A stretch of DNA of 6,538 nucleotides from DAOUKH01 sp034421515 (GTDB lineage: Bacteria; Chloroflexota; Dehalococcoidia; SHYB01): assembly GCA_034421515.1 (NCBI GenBank), contig DAOUKH010000084.1:1-6538 (forward strand). The letters are read 5' to 3'. The position numbers and the translations under genes were made by a program. Position 1 is the stretch's first letter, and each line of letters begins with the position of its first letter. Below the pieces are notes generated by a model. It was not told the origin of the DNA, did no database searches, and worked only from the letters and a program-made list of their open reading frames with translations. Positions 5,174-6,538 of the stretch are shown here, piece by piece.

Positions 5174-6331
5174 ATGGAGATGGTCGCCCTCAGTTGGTAC
5201 ATCCTGGAGGACCTCGACGGCTCCGTCCTCGAGGTCGCCGCGCTCTTCGGCATCCGCTCCGTCCCCAACCTCATCATGAGCCCGCTGGCCGGCGTGCTCG
5301 CCGACCGGATCGACCGCCGGCTGTTACTCGCCGGGGCCCAGTTGGCGCCCATCGGCACCGCGGCCACGATGCTGTTCCTAGCCATCAACGACACACTCGC
5401 GCTGTGGCACATCTATGCGCTGATCGTCGCGTGGGCCACCTCGTTCTCCCTGAGCAATCCCGCGCGCCAGGCGATGGTCCCGGGCCTGGTGCATCGCAAC
5501 GACCTGATGAACGCCGTCGCCCTCAACTCCATGGGCTTCAACGTCTCGCGGGCCCTGGGGCCGACCGTCGGCGGGCTGCTGCTCGCCTTCTTCGGCTTCG
5601 AGTGGATCTACGTGATCCTCGTCTTTGTCTATGCGACCTGCACGCTCAGCACCCTGGCCATGCGCACCCGCACCGAGCCCGATCCGGATACCCGCGCCGA
5701 GACGCTGTGGGAGAACTTCCGCGGCGGGCTGGACTACGTCCGCCAGAGCGCGACGATGCGGGGGCTGCTCATCCTCGCCATCCTGCCCATCGCCATCGGC
5801 CTTCCCTACACCGCCCTCGTGCCGGTGATCGCCAAGGACACGCTGGGCGCGGCCGAGGGCGGGTTCGGCCTCCTGATGAGCGCGGCGGGTATTGGATCGC
5901 TCGGCGCCGGGTTTGTGCTGGCGTCGATGGGCCCCATCCGGCGAGGCGGAGCCCTGCTGATTGTTATCGGGCTCCTCTTCGGCGTCAGCGTGATGGCCCT
6001 TGGACTCTCCACCGCCTACGTCGTCGCCTTCGTCGCCAACCTCTTCGCCGGCTGTTTCAGCATGTTCTACTTCTCGTTCAACAACGTCCTCGTCCAGACC
6101 CACGTCGATGAGCGCATGCGCGGACGCATGGCCAGCGTGCTGATGATGGAGTTCGGCATCACGCCGCTCGGCGCCCTCATCGCCGGCGTGATCGCCGAAT
6201 ACACCTCGACGGCCTACACCGTCTTCGGCATGGGAGCGCTGCTGGCGGTGCTGGCCGTCGCCGCCTACTTCAAGATGCGCGACATGCACAACGTGGGCAC
6301 CGTTGGCCCCGGCCGCGCAGCCCCGACCTAG
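5174..6331 (+). CDS. MFS transporter, MFS_3/EntS-like (DHA3) exporter; 5' end likely at 5070
   Basis: An inner-membrane exporter of the major facilitator superfamily, resembling the transmembrane secretion effector (MFS_3) group that includes the enterobactin exporter EntS; substrate unknown. The 385 residues from the ATG at 5174 start in the middle of helix 1, so this ATG is the longest intact standard start but probably not the real one. Restoring the N-terminus from 5070 gives 420 residues, the normal family length. Numbered from 5174: motif A GVLADRIDRRLLL (40-52), NPARQAMVPGL (95-105), then the family hallmark ALNSMGFNVSRALGP (116-130). A central cytosolic loop, RTRTEPDPDTRAE, is followed by FRGGLDYVR. 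Near the end come DERMRGRMASV and GITPLGALIAG. It differs clearly from the two tandem carriers and is not a third copy. It has its own promoter and ends before a hairpin-rich gap. Confidence 0.85.
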   Translation: MEMVALSWYILEDLDGSVLEVAALFGIRSVPNLIMSPLAGVLADRIDRRLLLAGAQLAPIGTAATMLFLAINDTLALWHIYALIVAWATSFSLSNPARQAMVPGLVHRNDLMNAVALNSMGFNVSRALGPTVGGLLLAFFGFEWIYVILVFVYATCTLSTLAMRTRTEPDPDTRAETLWENFRGGLDYVRQSATMRGLLILAILPIAIGLPYTALVPVIAKDTLGAAEGGFGLLMSAAGIGSLGAGFVLASMGPIRRGGALLIVIGLLFGVSVMALGLSTAYVVAFVANLFAGCFSMFYFSFNNVLVQTHVDERMRGRMASVLMMEFGITPLGALIAGVIAEYTSTAYTVFGMGALLAVLAVAAYFKMRDMHNVGTVGPGRAAPT

Positions 6332-6371
6332 CGCCCCCCTGCGAAGACAGGCGGAGCGGGGTGGTCTTCCC

Positions 6372-6390
6372 TCTCCCCCTCTGGGGGAGA
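6372..6390. terminator. Perfect 8-bp hairpin, possible bidirectional terminator or dispersed repeat
   Basis: TCTCCCCC (6372-6379), loop TCT, GGGGGAGA (6383-6390). The flanks also pair as CCCTCTC (6369-6375) with GAGAGGG (6396-6402), which would compete with the inner stem. It lies between two convergent genes but has no T-run on either strand. The CCCTCTCCCCC...GGGGGAGA pattern resembles short hairpin repeats scattered between genes in many high-GC bacteria. Confidence 0.45.
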
Positions 6391-6404
6391 TTCGAGAGAG
6401 GGCA

Positions 6405-6422
6405 CGCGCCCGCTAGGGCGCG
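6405..6422. terminator. Second perfect hairpin in the convergent gap
   Basis: CGCGCCC (6405-6411), loop GCTA, GGGCGCG (6416-6422): a perfect 7-bp, all-G/C stem. It could help end transcription from either side, although the T-tract of a classical intrinsic terminator is missing. Confidence 0.4.
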
Positions 6423-6452
6423 CCGGCGGGGCGGAAGGGGGGGTCCCTACCC

Positions 6453-6538
6453 CTAGTAGCCCCGGTTGGGGTCGATCACGTTCTGCAGCGAGCCGCCCTC
6501 GATGTAGCGGCTCAGGTTGTCGGCGAAGAAGCGCGCCG
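6453..6538 (-). CDS. C-terminal end of a D-isomer-specific 2-hydroxyacid dehydrogenase (partial)
   Basis: The last 27 codons of a minus-strand gene running off the right edge, with its TAG stop at 6455-6453. The peptide contains FFADNLSRYIEGG followed by LQNVIDPNRGY. This is the usual carboxyl end of NAD(P)-dependent D-2-hydroxyacid dehydrogenases (the phosphoglycerate/glyoxylate reductase superfamily): the FxxNLxRY helix, a short turn, then NVVDxxRGY at the terminus. The catalytic and cofactor-binding parts lie outside the window, so the substrate cannot be told. It converges with the exporter across a 121-bp gap holding two hairpins. Confidence 0.75.
   Translation of the reverse strand, partial: ARFFADNLSRYIEGGSLQNVIDPNRGY

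Noticed and set aside
4975..6111. A 378-residue plus-strand frame from ATG 4975, beginning MYRLRSVL
   Set aside because: The ATG lies inside the proposed -10 (TAATGT), no Shine-Dalgarno sequence precedes it, and the product becomes Arg/Pro-rich shadow sequence over the true exporter frame.
5378..6289. A 303-residue open frame on the minus strand opposite the MFS_3 exporter
   Set aside because: It is His-, Asp- and Glu-rich low-complexity sequence, as expected from the antisense of a hydrophobic GC-rich gene, with no ribosome site or motif.

Overview
The window is GC-rich (roughly two thirds G+C by eye) bacterial DNA that is almost entirely coding. It holds six essentially complete genes and the end of a seventh. 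The free-standing, archaeal-type CofE beside an NADPH:F420 reductase shows an F420-using organism that is not a typical actinobacterium, because in actinobacteria the ligase is usually the N-terminal half of the FbiB fusion. Together with the zf-TFIIB zinc-ribbon protein and the tandem FYGWWVV-type MFS carriers, this suggests Chloroflexota (Dehalococcoidia/SAR202-like) or a similar uncultured lineage. That placement is inference.

Left part (3-1433, minus strand): npdG then cofE, 9 bp apart, a two-gene F420 unit. CofE adds glutamates to F420-0 and NpdG exchanges hydride between F420 and NADP. Divergent from it (1586-4357, plus strand) are two tandem MFS transporters, about 70% identical by hand count. 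They are clear duplicates, but each has its own candidate promoter and its own near-consensus Shine-Dalgarno sequence ahead of a TTG start.

Middle (4354-4791, minus strand): a small protein with two zinc ribbons, convergent with the second transporter. The two genes share the palindrome CTAG as both stop codons. From 4792 to about 5070 lies a divergent promoter region: an extended -10 for the zinc-ribbon gene and a TTGAAC-N17-TAATGT promoter for the next transporter.

Right part (5070-6331, plus strand): an MFS_3/EntS-type exporter whose first 35 or so residues are out of frame with the only good ribosome-binding site and start codon. One missing C in a C5 run at 5076-5080 would explain this. 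Next come a convergent intergenic region with two perfect hairpins and the last 27 codons of a minus-strand D-2-hydroxyacid dehydrogenase running off the window.

Two window-wide habits stand out. All seven visible stop codons are TAG, each in the context CTAG. Four of six starts are best read as TTG with a strong Shine-Dalgarno sequence. I see no RNA gene, CRISPR array, insertion sequence or prophage gene, and no clear multi-gene novel system. The unusual items are the coding habits, the paralogue pair and the probable frameshift.
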